Assembly: GCF_000196795.1 (NCBI RefSeq) | Contig: NC_014259.1 | Span: 2,108,001 to 2,172,000 of the forward strand | DNA from: Acinetobacter oleivorans DR1 | GTDB taxonomy: Bacteria > Pseudomonadota > Gammaproteobacteria > Pseudomonadales > Moraxellaceae | Reading direction: 5' to 3' | Length of the DNA stretch: 64,000 bases | Part shown: positions 17,627 through 26,653 of the stretch, one piece after another | Numbering within the stretch: position 1 is the stretch's first letter | Layout of the letters: each line of letters opens with the position of its first letter | Position numbers and translations under genes: made by a program | Notes under the pieces: generated by a model | The model's input: only the letters and a program-made list of their open reading frames with translations | Database searches by the model: none | Told to the model about the DNA's origin: nothing

Positions 17627-17655
17627 ATAAGCCCTAGAACAAGACTAGGGCTTAT
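17627..17655 (-). promoter_or_regulatory. Hairpin between pqqA and pqqB
   Basis: A perfect 11-bp stem, ATAAGCCCTAG / CTAGGGCTTAT with a 7-base loop, sits in the pqqA-pqqB leader, followed on the minus strand by a CTCTTTCT run that is only moderately T-rich. It could be a leaky terminator or an RNA-stabilising 3' structure that raises pqqA mRNA above that of the enzymes. Confidence 0.6.
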
Positions 17656-17677
17656 GACATATTTGGATGAAACTGAA

Positions 17678-17752
17678 TTAACGTGCTTCGAAGTACATAG
17701 TAACTTCAAAACCAATGCGTAAATCAGTAAAAGCTGGTTTAGTCCATTGCAT
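17678..17752 (-). CDS. pqqA: Coenzyme PQQ precursor peptide PqqA (24 aa)
   Basis: A 24-codon gene at the head of the pqq operon. The peptide is MQWTKPAFTDLRIGFEV-TMYFEAR, with Glu16 and Tyr20 in the E-x-x-x-Y spacing that PqqE cross-links to build PQQ. A GGAG ribosome site stands 6-7 bases before the ATG. This is the substrate of the pathway, not an enzyme. It is transcribed towards pqqB. Confidence 0.96.
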   Translation of the reverse strand: MQWTKPAFTDLRIGFEVTMYFEAR

Positions 17753-18000
17753 AAATTATCTCCGGTTCATATTAATCTTGTGAAATGAATCACTTGATTA
17801 AATCTTATAAGGTCATTAAAAATTTATTCTAAATAAAAAATTTGGGTTTGTAGACCACCCCTAGCCAAGATATTGTTCGATAATTGTGTTTTTTGTCCAA
17901 ATTTTAATATTTCGAACATATTTGCTCATTAAAGGTTTCATCAAACATTCATACTAAAAGCGTATTTTTTATCCGTCTTAATTGATCAAATGATAAAAAA

Positions 18001-19782
18001 ATGAAAAATTTAACAACACTTTTTAAAGTAACAACACTTTCTCTGGCAGTAACGTTATTGGCTGGATGTAATGACGATGATGATAATTACACCGCACCAC
18101 CCGCTCAAAGAAGCAATCAAACCGTAAATATTTTAGCTTTTAATGACTTTCACGGAAATCTTGAGCCACCTAAGCGTTACGTCGAAGCACCCAATCCAAA
18201 TGATGCTGCTCAATCTGTTCGTATTCCTGTGGGTGGAGTGAGTTACTTCGCCGATGCGATTAAAAAACTTAAAGCAGAAAATCCAAATAATGCTGTGGTT
18301 TCGGCGGGCGACTTAATTAGCGCCTCTCCTCTAACTTCTTCTTTATTTTTAGATGAACCGACCATTGAAGTCATGAATGATATTCAAATTGACTTTAATG
18401 CTGTGGGTAACCATGAATTTGACCGTGGTACAGATGAATTACGCCGTTTAAAGAACGGTGGATGTCAGCAATATACAAGCACTACGCCTTGCCAAATTAA
18501 TAAAAACTTTAGTGGTGCAAAATTTGATTTCCTTGCTGCTAACGTAGCAATGAAAAATGATGCCAGTAAAACGATCTTTCCTGCATATAAAGTCAAAACT
18601 TATGGTGGAATTCCAGTTGCATTTATTGGTTTAACCCTTAAAGCAACGCCAAGTATTGTTTCTGCTGCCGGTATTAAAGACGTTGAGTTTCGTGATGAAG
18701 CCGATACAGTAAATGCCTTGATTCCTGAGTTACAAAAACAAGGAATTGAAGCAATTGTAGTGGTAGTACATGAAGGTGCAGCGCCAAGTACGAAGTTTAA
18801 TGAGAAAACATGTGATGGCTTAAGCGGCCCGATTTTAGGAATTTTGGATAAGCTTAATCCAGCAGTTGATATTGTTGTTTCAGGTCACACGCATCAATCT
18901 TATATTTGCGACTATGCAACCAAAAATCCCGCAAAACCGTTCTTACTTACCTCAGCTGGACAATATGGCACGCTCATTACTGACATCAAGGTTGAGTTAG
19001 ATGGTAAAACTGGTGATGTGATTAAGAAGGATGCTAAACAAGTTCCTGTACAAAGTGAGGCCTATACGTCTGGCACAACCACGGTAAGCCTTACCGATCT
19101 CTATCAAAAATTTAGTAAAACCCCAAGCATTGAAGCGATTTTAGATAAATACCGCCAAGCGGTGACCACCATTTCAAGCCGTGTGGTTGGAACTGCAACA
19201 GCAGTAGTCAGTCGTACTCAAGTCGAAAGTGGTGAAAGCCCATTGGGTATTATGATTGCAGATGCTCAACAAGCGGCTGCCTTAAAAGCAAGTAACCAAG
19301 GCTCTGACTTTACGTTAATGAACCCAGGTGGTGTCCGTGCCGATCTACTCATCAATAGCAGTAACCAAATCACCTTTGGCGATGTTTTTGCGGTGCAACC
19401 TTTTGGTAACTCTATTGTGACTCTGAGCTTAACTGGCAAACAAATTAGAGATGTAATTGAACAGCAATGGTCAGGTGCAAATGCAAACTCAGCTAGAATT
19501 TTACAGCCGTCTAAAGAATTAACTTATCAATATGCGGCAAATACATCTGTTTCACCACGAGCAAGTAACATCATGGTTGCTGGTTCACCGTTGGTTGAAA
19601 GTAAAGTATACCGCGTGACGGTAAATAGCTTCTTGGCAGATGGTGGTGACAACTTTACGGTATTAAAAGAAGGTCAAAACCGTGTAGGTGGTGGTCAAGA
19701 TATTGATGCCCTTGAAAGCTATGTCGCTAAGAATTCACCTTTAATTATTCCAGCGACTACTCGAATTAAAGTCATCAAATAA
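18001..19782 (+). CDS. 5'-nucleotidase / UshA-family metallophosphatase lipoprotein
   Basis: A 593-residue protein with a lipoprotein signal (lipobox LLAGC, acylated Cys at about 23) followed by an acidic DDDDN linker. The metallophosphatase domain has NDFHGNLEP, SAGDLISASP, GNHEFDRG and VVSGHTHQS, giving a complete two-metal site. The C-terminal nucleotide-binding domain has MNPGGVRADL, FGDVFAVQPFGNS and NSFLADGGDNF. It likely removes phosphate from nucleotides or NAD-derived substrates in the periplasm. Monocistronic, with a hairpin terminator at once after the stop. Confidence 0.93.
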   Translation: MKNLTTLFKVTTLSLAVTLLAGCNDDDDNYTAPPAQRSNQTVNILAFNDFHGNLEPPKRYVEAPNPNDAAQSVRIPVGGVSYFADAIKKLKAENPNNAVVSAGDLISASPLTSSLFLDEPTIEVMNDIQIDFNAVGNHEFDRGTDELRRLKNGGCQQYTSTTPCQINKNFSGAKFDFLAANVAMKNDASKTIFPAYKVKTYGGIPVAFIGLTLKATPSIVSAAGIKDVEFRDEADTVNALIPELQKQGIEAIVVVVHEGAAPSTKFNEKTCDGLSGPILGILDKLNPAVDIVVSGHTHQSYICDYATKNPAKPFLLTSAGQYGTLITDIKVELDGKTGDVIKKDAKQVPVQSEAYTSGTTTVSLTDLYQKFSKTPSIEAILDKYRQAVTTISSRVVGTATAVVSRTQVESGESPLGIMIADAQQAAALKASNQGSDFTLMNPGGVRADLLINSSNQITFGDVFAVQPFGNSIVTLSLTGKQIRDVIEQQWSGANANSARILQPSKELTYQYAANTSVSPRASNIMVAGSPLVESKVYRVTVNSFLADGGDNFTVLKEGQNRVGGGQDIDALESYVAKNSPLIIPATTRIKVIK

Positions 19783-19792
19783 CAAATTTAAT

Positions 19793-19822
19793 AAAAAAGG
19801 ACAGTTTAGGCTGTCCTTTTTT
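19793..19822. terminator. Bidirectional terminator
   Basis: Stem AAAAAAGGACAG / CTGTCCTTTTTT with a 6-base loop between the convergent nucleotidase and Fur-like genes. Confidence 0.85.
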
Positions 19823-19835
19823 CTATCTGAACTTT

Positions 19836-20237
19836 TTATTCTGTATAGAGATTAAGTTCAATACTACTGATATTAGTTCCTGTATTCGCAAAAATAACAT
19901 CTATGACTTCATGCAGTAGTTCTTTTACTTTTTCATGTTCATAGCTAGTTGCTTCTGCGGTTTTAAGACAAATTAAGTTACAGCTCATTTTATCTTTTCT
20001 GATTTTATAAATACTTTTACTTTTTCCTAAGAAGACCCTTTTGATAAGCTTGCGATTTTCAAATTCAGATAAGATTCTATAAATTGTTCCGAGCGTAATT
20101 TTATGTTCATTTTTAATTTGTGCATAAATGCTCACCGCGCTTAAGCCTTGTGGATTTTGATTTAAAATTTCAAAAACCTGTATTCTCGATTTTTTTATTG
20201 GTAGTCCATTTAATAATGATTTTGAAGTTGCCGTCAT
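19836..20237 (-). CDS. Fur-family-like transcriptional regulator lacking canonical metal ligands
   Basis: A 133-residue protein. The N-terminal 80 residues match the Fur winged helix (SRIQVFEILNQ, LSAVSIYAQIK, ITLGTIYRILSEFENRKLIKRVFLGKS). The dimerisation domain is present (NLICLKTAEAT aligns with Fur HLICLDCGKV), but the HHDH segment reads KMSCN, the C-x-x-C pair is absent and the C-terminal cysteines are missing. It is therefore Fur-like but probably not a normal iron or zinc sensor. It lies at the edge of the siderophore island, next to the TonB receptor, and may be a cluster-specific regulator. Confidence 0.78.
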   Translation of the reverse strand: MTATSKSLLNGLPIKKSRIQVFEILNQNPQGLSAVSIYAQIKNEHKITLGTIYRILSEFENRKLIKRVFLGKSKSIYKIRKDKMSCNLICLKTAEATSYEHEKVKELLHEVIDVIFANTGTNISSIELNLYTE

Positions 20238-20325
20238 GATTAATTAGCCCTAATGTTGAAAAGTATAGAAATTCTTAAAATTATTTTGTCTACACTGGTT
20301 TGAAAATTATGGATATTTGTCTAAT

Positions 20326-20362
20326 AAAAAACAAAGCCTATTCCCCTACGAATAGGCTTTGT
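20326..20362 (-). terminator. Terminator of the TonB-receptor gene
   Basis: Stem ACAAAGCCTATTC / GAATAGGCTTTGT with a T-rich minus-strand exit, 14 bases past the receptor stop. Confidence 0.75.
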
Positions 20363-20375
20363 ACTTAGTTTTAAC

Positions 20376-22328
20376 TTAGAAACTATAAGTCGCTTTTACA
20401 AAGTAATTGCGGCCATAAAGTTTGGTATTAAATGATGCATCTTCATTTTCCAGATCAACATCGGTCAGGTTTTTTACGCCATAGTCCAATGTTAAACGTG
20501 GCGAAAGTGGTGAGGTAAATGTCACATCGTAAGTAGTATAGGCTGGTAACTCTTTACCACTAGATAACATTTGATGACCTACATAGCTTGCACCAAGATT
20601 CATACGATAGTTTTCAACAATAGACCATGAAAGTGAGCTATTAATTAACCATTCGGGACGTTCAGTAAGGTCTTTACCAGTTACTTCATTTTTAGCATCC
20701 AAATATGTTGCATTAGCTGTTATGCCTAAATCATCACTAAAGTCATATGCTCCGTTGAGTTCCACACCTTTTAGTTTTGCTTTAGCAACGTTGTCCCATT
20801 TATATGGATATTTGGTTGGATTTGGAGAATTAGGATTAGAAACACGTTCAATTAAGTTCTCAACATCATTTTCAAATACTGTAACGCCAGCATTCCAGTT
20901 TGGTTTACGAACAATTAAAGATGCTTCATAGTTAGTACTTTCTTCGGGTTTTAGATTTGGATTTCCTGTAATAAAACAGCTCCCCCCACAAGAAATTAAC
21001 TCATAATTTGCATCTAACTGATATGGTCCCGGAACTTTATAAGCTTGACCAACACCACCTTTTAAGACCACACCTTCAGCGAGTTGATAAGCTAAATATG
21101 CTTTACCAGTTGCTTTACCATCAAAATTATCAAAGTCGTCGTAACGACCACCTAAAGTTAAGGTCAGTGCATCGTTAATATGGGTATCATTCTGAACAAA
21201 TACTCCATAACTTTTCTGTTCAGATCCACCAGATGTGTATCCTACAGGATCTGTGATTTTCTGATCTTTATAATCAACACCAGCTGTGGTGTTATTCATC
21301 ATCCAGTCAAAGTTAGCAAAAGCACGACCTAGTAAGTTTTCTTGCTTATAATTGCGACTTTGTGGAGCATTATATTCACTGTCATAGTCATAAATTTTAG
21401 CGGTTTCTTTTCCAATATAAGCTTCTGTTTTACCCCAACTCCATTTCCCTCGATGAGTAATACCTACATTGGTTCGCTCATCTTCACCTTCTTGAATCGA
21501 AGATGCCGCATCTTGGGTAAGTGGTCTCTTATCTTTGGTATAACCTAAATCTAGGTCTAAAGTTTGTTGATCATTGATATCCCAACTTAAAGTCCCATGT
21601 ACATTCTTAGTGTCTTTTTCTACAAAATAGGCACCATTTGAGTCCGGTTTACCATTTCGATACCACGCATCACGGTTATAAGAATCACCTGAAAGAGAGA
21701 AACTAACATTATCGGTTAAGCCACCGTATAGGTTAAAACCGTATCGGAATTGATCTTTACCATTTCCGCGATCGGCTCGGTTATATTGTCCAAAGACCGA
21801 ACCATGAAGCTGTCCATTTTCGGCTTTCTTGGTAATAATATTAATTACACCACCCATGGCATCAGACCCATAAAGCGATGACATTGGTCCGCGAATTACT
21901 TCAATTCGTTCAATACTATTTAATGGAATTGAACTCCAGTCGAAGTCATTGCCCCGCCACATTGCTCCCAAGGAAGATGTTCTTTTTCCATTGATTAGAA
22001 TTAAAGTATAACTGCCAGAAGTATCTTGCATCCCTCGGATAATAATTTTGTCCTGTCCGCTGTTATAGTTATAAACCCCAGCTTGTTTTTGTAAAACATC
22101 AGCAAGACTCAGCGCCGCACTGCGTTCAATCTCTTCACTTGTGATCACACTAATGGATGCAGGTGCTTTATCTACGTCTTGTTCTTTTAATGCAGCAGAA
22201 ACCACAATAGTTTTAAGTTTTTGAACTGGTTCACTATTACCCTGCTGTTCACTACCTGTATTTGCTTGAACGGCGAAAGGAAGCAGTGTTGAGATGGCGA
22301 CCACCAGCGCCTTTTTCGTTAACGTCAT
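20376..22328 (-). CDS. TonB-dependent catecholate-siderophore receptor
   Basis: A 650-residue outer-membrane receptor of the FepA/IroN/CirA type. After the signal peptide (AVQANT, about residue 24) come a TonB-box-like segment (KTIVVSA), the plug domain (SITVITSEEIERS-like, IIIRGMQDT, RIEVIRGPMSSLYGSDAMGG) and a beta barrel ending in the aromatic YFVKATYSF. The frame is open to a GTG farther upstream that falls inside the Fur box, so the ATG at 22328 is taken as the start. It is divergent from the RND pump and sits beside the ent genes, so its ligand is most likely the ferric form of the siderophore made here. Confidence 0.92.
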   Translation of the reverse strand: MTLTKKALVVAISTLLPFAVQANTGSEQQGNSEPVQKLKTIVVSAALKEQDVDKAPASISVITSEEIERSAALSLADVLQKQAGVYNYNSGQDKIIIRGMQDTSGSYTLILINGKRTSSLGAMWRGNDFDWSSIPLNSIERIEVIRGPMSSLYGSDAMGGVINIITKKAENGQLHGSVFGQYNRADRGNGKDQFRYGFNLYGGLTDNVSFSLSGDSYNRDAWYRNGKPDSNGAYFVEKDTKNVHGTLSWDINDQQTLDLDLGYTKDKRPLTQDAASSIQEGEDERTNVGITHRGKWSWGKTEAYIGKETAKIYDYDSEYNAPQSRNYKQENLLGRAFANFDWMMNNTTAGVDYKDQKITDPVGYTSGGSEQKSYGVFVQNDTHINDALTLTLGGRYDDFDNFDGKATGKAYLAYQLAEGVVLKGGVGQAYKVPGPYQLDANYELISCGGSCFITGNPNLKPEESTNYEASLIVRKPNWNAGVTVFENDVENLIERVSNPNSPNPTKYPYKWDNVAKAKLKGVELNGAYDFSDDLGITANATYLDAKNEVTGKDLTERPEWLINSSLSWSIVENYRMNLGASYVGHQMLSSGKELPAYTTYDVTFTSPLSPRLTLDYGVKNLTDVDLENEDASFNTKLYGRNYFVKATYSF

Positions 22329-22346
22329 TTCTCGGCCCTTATTCTG

Positions 22347-22380
22347 GATAATGATTACCACATGATAATTATTATCATTT
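22347..22380. promoter_or_regulatory. Putative Fur boxes before the TonB-receptor gene
   Basis: GGATAATGATTACC and TGATAATTATTATCATTT are close matches to the Fur consensus built from GATAAT repeats. They lie 19-52 bases upstream of the receptor start. Confidence 0.75.
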
Positions 22381-22446
22381 ATGATGTGCCGAGCATCATA
22401 TACGGATGACTTTTACTGATCAAGATAAAAATAATTATTAGTTATA

Positions 22447-22465
22447 TAATGATAATCATTATTGT
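22447..22465. promoter_or_regulatory. Putative Fur box before the RND pump gene
   Basis: ATAATGATAATCATTATTG matches nearly the full 19-base Fur consensus. It lies about 80 bases upstream of the pump start. Confidence 0.8.
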
Positions 22466-22545
22466 TTGTGCTGTAAAAAAGCGTTACCATTACACTTTCG
22501 TGTGCCTAAAAACCTATTTAAAACAATCTTAAAGTAGACATAACA

Positions 22546-25500
22546 ATGCTCTCTCGATTTTTTATCTATCACCCTATCTTTGTTTCTGTCATTGCAATCA
22601 CTATTCTTATTTTTGGTTTTCTTGCCACTTTAGCAATGCCTGTCGAACGTTATCCCAACCTTGCTCCACCGGGTGTTACGGTTGTTGCGAACTATCGTGG
22701 TGCAGCTGCTGATACAGTAGAAGAAAGTGTGACCCAAATTTTAGAACAACAAATAAAAGGTCTGGATAATTTGCTTTACTTTACGTCCTATAGTGAATCA
22801 TCAGGAACGAGTAGCATTGATATTCATTTTAAAATTGGCACAGATATTGATAAAGCACAGCTCCAAGTACAAAACCGAATTAATGGTGCATTAAACCGTT
22901 TACCTGAGGAAGTTCAAAGACAAGGCGTAAACATATGGAAAACTACGGGCGATATGCTACTTATTGTGGGGCTATATGATGAAACTGGTAAAACCAGCAA
23001 TATTGATTTGTCTGATTATATGGTGAATCACTTTGAACAGCCTTTAAGTCAGTTACAAGGTATTGGTGAAGTTAATGTTTTTGGTTCAAGCTATGCCATG
23101 CGCATTTGGTTAAATCCAAATCAGCTTAGAAATTATCAACTTGTGCCGAGTGATATTGAAAAGGCCCTAGAAGATTATAATACTCAGATTGCTGCGGGTT
23201 CGATTGGTGCAATGCCCTCTGCTGCTGACCAAAATATTTATGCAAAAGTAAAAGCAGGTTCGCGTTTAAAAACAATAGATGACTTTAAATCGGTAGTGGT
23301 TAAAGCAAATGTTGATGGTAGCCTTGTTTATTTAAAAGATGTCGCGAGAGTCGAATTAGGGGCAGAAAATTACGAAAGTATTAACACACTTAATGGCTAT
23401 CCATCGGCAGGTTTAGGAATTTCTCTAAGTCCAGATGCCAATGCAATCGAGACTTCTGCTCTTATTAAAGAAAAAATGGCCCAGCTTAGCCAGCATTTAC
23501 CAGCTGGATATAAAGTCGTTTATCCGAGAGACAATACACCATTTATTGAAGAGTCAATTAAGCAGGTCATAATCACTTTGCTTGAAGCAATCGTGCTTGT
23601 TGTTATTGTGATGTATCTCTTTTTACAAAATTGGCGTGCAACTCTTATTCCAACCATTACGGTTCCGATCGTCATTAGTGGCACATTTGTGGTGTTGTAT
23701 TTGTTTGGAATGAGCATTAACACACTTACGCTATTTGCTCTAGTTTTAGCGATTGGGTTATTGGTTGATGACACGATTGTAGTCGTGGAAAATGTTGAAC
23801 GGCTTATGCACGAACAACAGCTAAGTGTACGTGAAGCTTGTTTAATGTCGATGCAAGAGATTAGCGGTGCATTGGTGGGTATTACGCTGGTCTTAACCGC
23901 GGTATTTATTCCAATGGCTTTTTTTAGTGGTTCGACGGGTATGATTTACCGTCAGTTTTCTATTACATTAGCAGCAGCTATGTTGTTATCACTATTTGTA
24001 GCCATGACCATCACGCCAGCAATGTGCGCAGTTCTATTAAAAAAACATAATAAAAAACCAAAATGGGGACAAATGCTTGAGCTTGCTCTTCAAAAAGTCA
24101 GATCAGCTTTTAGTTTTTTATCTGTTTTTTTAATCAAGTTCAAAGTATTTTCCAGTCTATTGGTTGTGGGCATCGCGGTTATTCTATTTATAATTTACCG
24201 CAGTTTACCTACAAGCTTTATTCCAAATGAAGATCAAGGATTACTTGCTGTTCCCTATAGTTTGCATAACAGTGCTTCAATGAGCCAAACCGAAGAAATT
24301 GGAAGACTCGTCAATAATTATTTCTTTGAACATGAAGCCAAAAATATTAATACCGTACTGGTGGTAAATGGACAAAACTTTTCAGGGAGCGGTCCAAATT
24401 TAGGTATGGCCTTTGTTTCGCTTAAACATTGGAATGAGCGCAAAGGAGAAGCTAATACGGCGAGTGCTATTCGTGAACGTGCCCAAGCATATTTACAAAA
24501 AAACTTGCCAGCTAAAGTCATGGTAGGAATGCCACCAAGTGTATCTGGTTTAGGTCAATCTGATGCTTTAGAACTTTGGCTTAGAGATGTAAATGGTCAA
24601 GGGCGCGATGAATTAATTAAACAATATAAAGCCTTAGAAAAAGAATCTCGAAATTATTCAGCCTTTGAAAATCTAAGTCCTCTTGTGAGTGAAGATAAAG
24701 CCGAAGTATTTATTCAGCTCGATCAAAATAAAGCCAAAATGTTAGGAATTGACCAACAAGTAATTCGTTCAACACTATCGACTGCTTGGGGTGGAAACTA
24801 TGTTGGCGATTTTGTTGAACGAGGTCGAATTAAGAGAATCATTATGCAAGGTGATTCAGAGTTTCGTTCTAAACCCGAAGATTTAGCGTATTGGCATGTA
24901 CGAAATAATACAGGTGGAATGCTTTCCCTCGCCCATTTTGCGCAAAGTCAGTGGACGGGTGGCCCAGAAGCTCTTACCCGATTTATGGGGCTAGCTGCCA
25001 TTCAACTTGAAGCAAATGTAAGTTCAGGCTTTAGCTCAGGTCAAGCAATGCAACAGTTAAGTGATATGGTCAGCAAACAGTCTGGTATAGATGTCGCATG
25101 GAGTGGTCTTTCTTTACAAGAGCAACAATCTAGCCGCCAAGCGATCTATTTATATCTCATTTCTATTTTGTTTATTTTCTTATGTTTGGCTGCCTTATAT
25201 GAAAGCTGGAAAGTTCCTTTTATTATTTTATTAGGGCTTCCTCTAGGCATTACAGGCACTATTATTTTTGCTTGGATTTTTAAGTTACCTAACGATGTTT
25301 ACTTTCAAATTGCCCTATTAACAGGTATTGGCTTATCTTGTAAAAATGCAATTCTAATTGTTGAGTTTGCGACTCAAGCACTCAAACAAGGAAAAAGTAA
25401 AATCGATGCAGCAAGTGAAGCATTAAAGCTACGTTTACGTCCGATTTTGATGACATCTCTTGCCTTTGGTGCGGGTGTGGTTCCTTTAATTTTTGCAACT

Positions 25501-25707
25501 GGTGCAGGTGCTGCGAGCAGATATGAAATTGGAATGAGCGTATTTGGTAGTGTCGTGTTTGGTACTTTACTGGTACCGCTATTTACTGTGTTCTTCTTTG
25601 TTGTGGTTCATAGTTTACCGAATTTTCAGTGGTCAATGAGCAAACCATGGTTGAGTCGAACTTTGAGATTTAACAGCCGTATAAAAAAGGATAATACATC
25701 CTTTTAA
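22546..25707 (+). CDS. RND-family efflux pump (HAE1 / AcrB-like), orphan
   Basis: A 1,053-residue inner-membrane proton-driven RND transporter with the usual 12 membrane spans and two large periplasmic loops. The proton-relay residues are present: the Asp-Asp pair in LLVDDTIVVVEN (about 408-409) and Lys in GLSCKNAILIVEF (about 933). N-terminal MLSRFFIYHPIFVSVIAI is typical of HAE1 pumps. No periplasmic adaptor or outer-membrane channel gene is adjacent, so it must borrow partners. A Fur box precedes it and it sits between the siderophore receptor and the ent genes, so I infer a role in siderophore secretion or recycling rather than in drug efflux. Confidence 0.9.
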   Translation: MLSRFFIYHPIFVSVIAITILIFGFLATLAMPVERYPNLAPPGVTVVANYRGAAADTVEESVTQILEQQIKGLDNLLYFTSYSESSGTSSIDIHFKIGTDIDKAQLQVQNRINGALNRLPEEVQRQGVNIWKTTGDMLLIVGLYDETGKTSNIDLSDYMVNHFEQPLSQLQGIGEVNVFGSSYAMRIWLNPNQLRNYQLVPSDIEKALEDYNTQIAAGSIGAMPSAADQNIYAKVKAGSRLKTIDDFKSVVVKANVDGSLVYLKDVARVELGAENYESINTLNGYPSAGLGISLSPDANAIETSALIKEKMAQLSQHLPAGYKVVYPRDNTPFIEESIKQVIITLLEAIVLVVIVMYLFLQNWRATLIPTITVPIVISGTFVVLYLFGMSINTLTLFALVLAIGLLVDDTIVVVENVERLMHEQQLSVREACLMSMQEISGALVGITLVLTAVFIPMAFFSGSTGMIYRQFSITLAAAMLLSLFVAMTITPAMCAVLLKKHNKKPKWGQMLELALQKVRSAFSFLSVFLIKFKVFSSLLVVGIAVILFIIYRSLPTSFIPNEDQGLLAVPYSLHNSASMSQTEEIGRLVNNYFFEHEAKNINTVLVVNGQNFSGSGPNLGMAFVSLKHWNERKGEANTASAIRERAQAYLQKNLPAKVMVGMPPSVSGLGQSDALELWLRDVNGQGRDELIKQYKALEKESRNYSAFENLSPLVSEDKAEVFIQLDQNKAKMLGIDQQVIRSTLSTAWGGNYVGDFVERGRIKRIIMQGDSEFRSKPEDLAYWHVRNNTGGMLSLAHFAQSQWTGGPEALTRFMGLAAIQLEANVSSGFSSGQAMQQLSDMVSKQSGIDVAWSGLSLQEQQSSRQAIYLYLISILFIFLCLAALYESWKVPFIILLGLPLGITGTIIFAWIFKLPNDVYFQIALLTGIGLSCKNAILIVEFATQALKQGKSKIDAASEALKLRLRPILMTSLAFGAGVVPLIFATGAGAASRYEIGMSVFGSVVFGTLLVPLFTVFFFVVVHSLPNFQWSMSKPWLSRTLRFNSRIKKDNTSF

Positions 25708-25717
25708 AAGTTAAGAT

Positions 25718-25751
25718 AAAAAAATGGCAGATATTAAATCTGCCATTTTTT
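25718..25751. terminator. Bidirectional terminator
   Basis: Stem AAAATGGCAGA / TCTGCCATTTT flanked by A and T runs between the convergent RND gene and the entB-like gene. Confidence 0.85.
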
Positions 25752-25762
25752 ATTCTTTCAAT

Positions 25763-26632
25763 TTAAGCGACTAGCTTATCAATCCAAACTTCTAGTGTTG
25801 GTTGTTCAGCTAAATCTTCAAAGCTTACCTGTGCGCCATAAGCTTGCCATTTACCCACTAATGTCATAAGGCGAACCGAATCAAGTCCAAGCATGAGTAA
25901 ATCATCATTTAACTGAATGTCTGATGCAGGAATTTGAAGCTGTTCACTCACTGCTAAAACAATACCTTCTTGCGTGAGTGGTGATGCAGCTTGTTCAAGC
26001 GCCCAAGCTCGTGTGACTTGCTGAGTTGTCATGACTTGCCCACAACGAGTACTTGTATACTTTAAAGCCATATCGTGTTCTTCACGGCTAAAGTCAGCAA
26101 GTGCATCTCCGCATAAAAACGGCTGAATATTTAGCATAAAGGCTTCTGCGGCACTCATAAGGCAACCAATATGAGCATAAACACCACAAATGATCAGTTG
26201 ATCGCGGTTTGACTCACGCATAAGTTGTTCGAGTGGAGAAAATTTAAAAGCGCTATAACGCCATTTTGTTAAGACAGTATCATTTTTATCAGGCGTAATT
26301 TCCGGCAAAATTTGGGTAATATATGGGTCATCTTTTAAACCAGTTCCCCAAAAGTCAGTTAATAACTGGCGATGTTCAGGTGTCTGGTTACCGGGCTGTG
26401 CAGTATAGACCACAGGGATATTAAACTTACGCGCAGTTTCAATCAGTTCTTTGGTATTTTTAACGAGCTCTGGAATAGGCGCTTGGGTCTGATCATAAAA
26501 ATCTAAAAAATATTGCTGCATATCATGTACTAATAAAACAGCGCGATCGGTATGCAACTGCCAATGTGTTTTATTCGCTGTAAATTCGTGCGCTTGTGGC
26601 ATGTTGTAACTGGCAATTTTAGGAATACTCAT
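25763..26632 (-). CDS. entB: Isochorismatase with aryl carrier domain
   Basis: A 289-residue bifunctional protein. The N-terminal isochorismatase domain (about 1-210) hydrolyses isochorismate to 2,3-dihydro-2,3-dihydroxybenzoate (VLLVHDMQQYFLDFY, CGVYAHIGCLMSAAEAF). The C-terminal aryl carrier protein (about 215-289) has the phosphopantetheine serine in MLGLDSVRL (about S252) and accepts DHB from EntE. The ATG at 26632 has AAGGA 8 bases upstream. It is the last gene of the minus-strand entA-entC-entE-entB operon. Confidence 0.93.
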   Translation of the reverse strand: MSIPKIASYNMPQAHEFTANKTHWQLHTDRAVLLVHDMQQYFLDFYDQTQAPIPELVKNTKELIETARKFNIPVVYTAQPGNQTPEHRQLLTDFWGTGLKDDPYITQILPEITPDKNDTVLTKWRYSAFKFSPLEQLMRESNRDQLIICGVYAHIGCLMSAAEAFMLNIQPFLCGDALADFSREEHDMALKYTSTRCGQVMTTQQVTRAWALEQAASPLTQEGIVLAVSEQLQIPASDIQLNDDLLMLGLDSVRLMTLVGKWQAYGAQVSFEDLAEQPTLEVWIDKLVA

Positions 26633-26653
26633 CAAATTTTTCCTTTTTTATCT

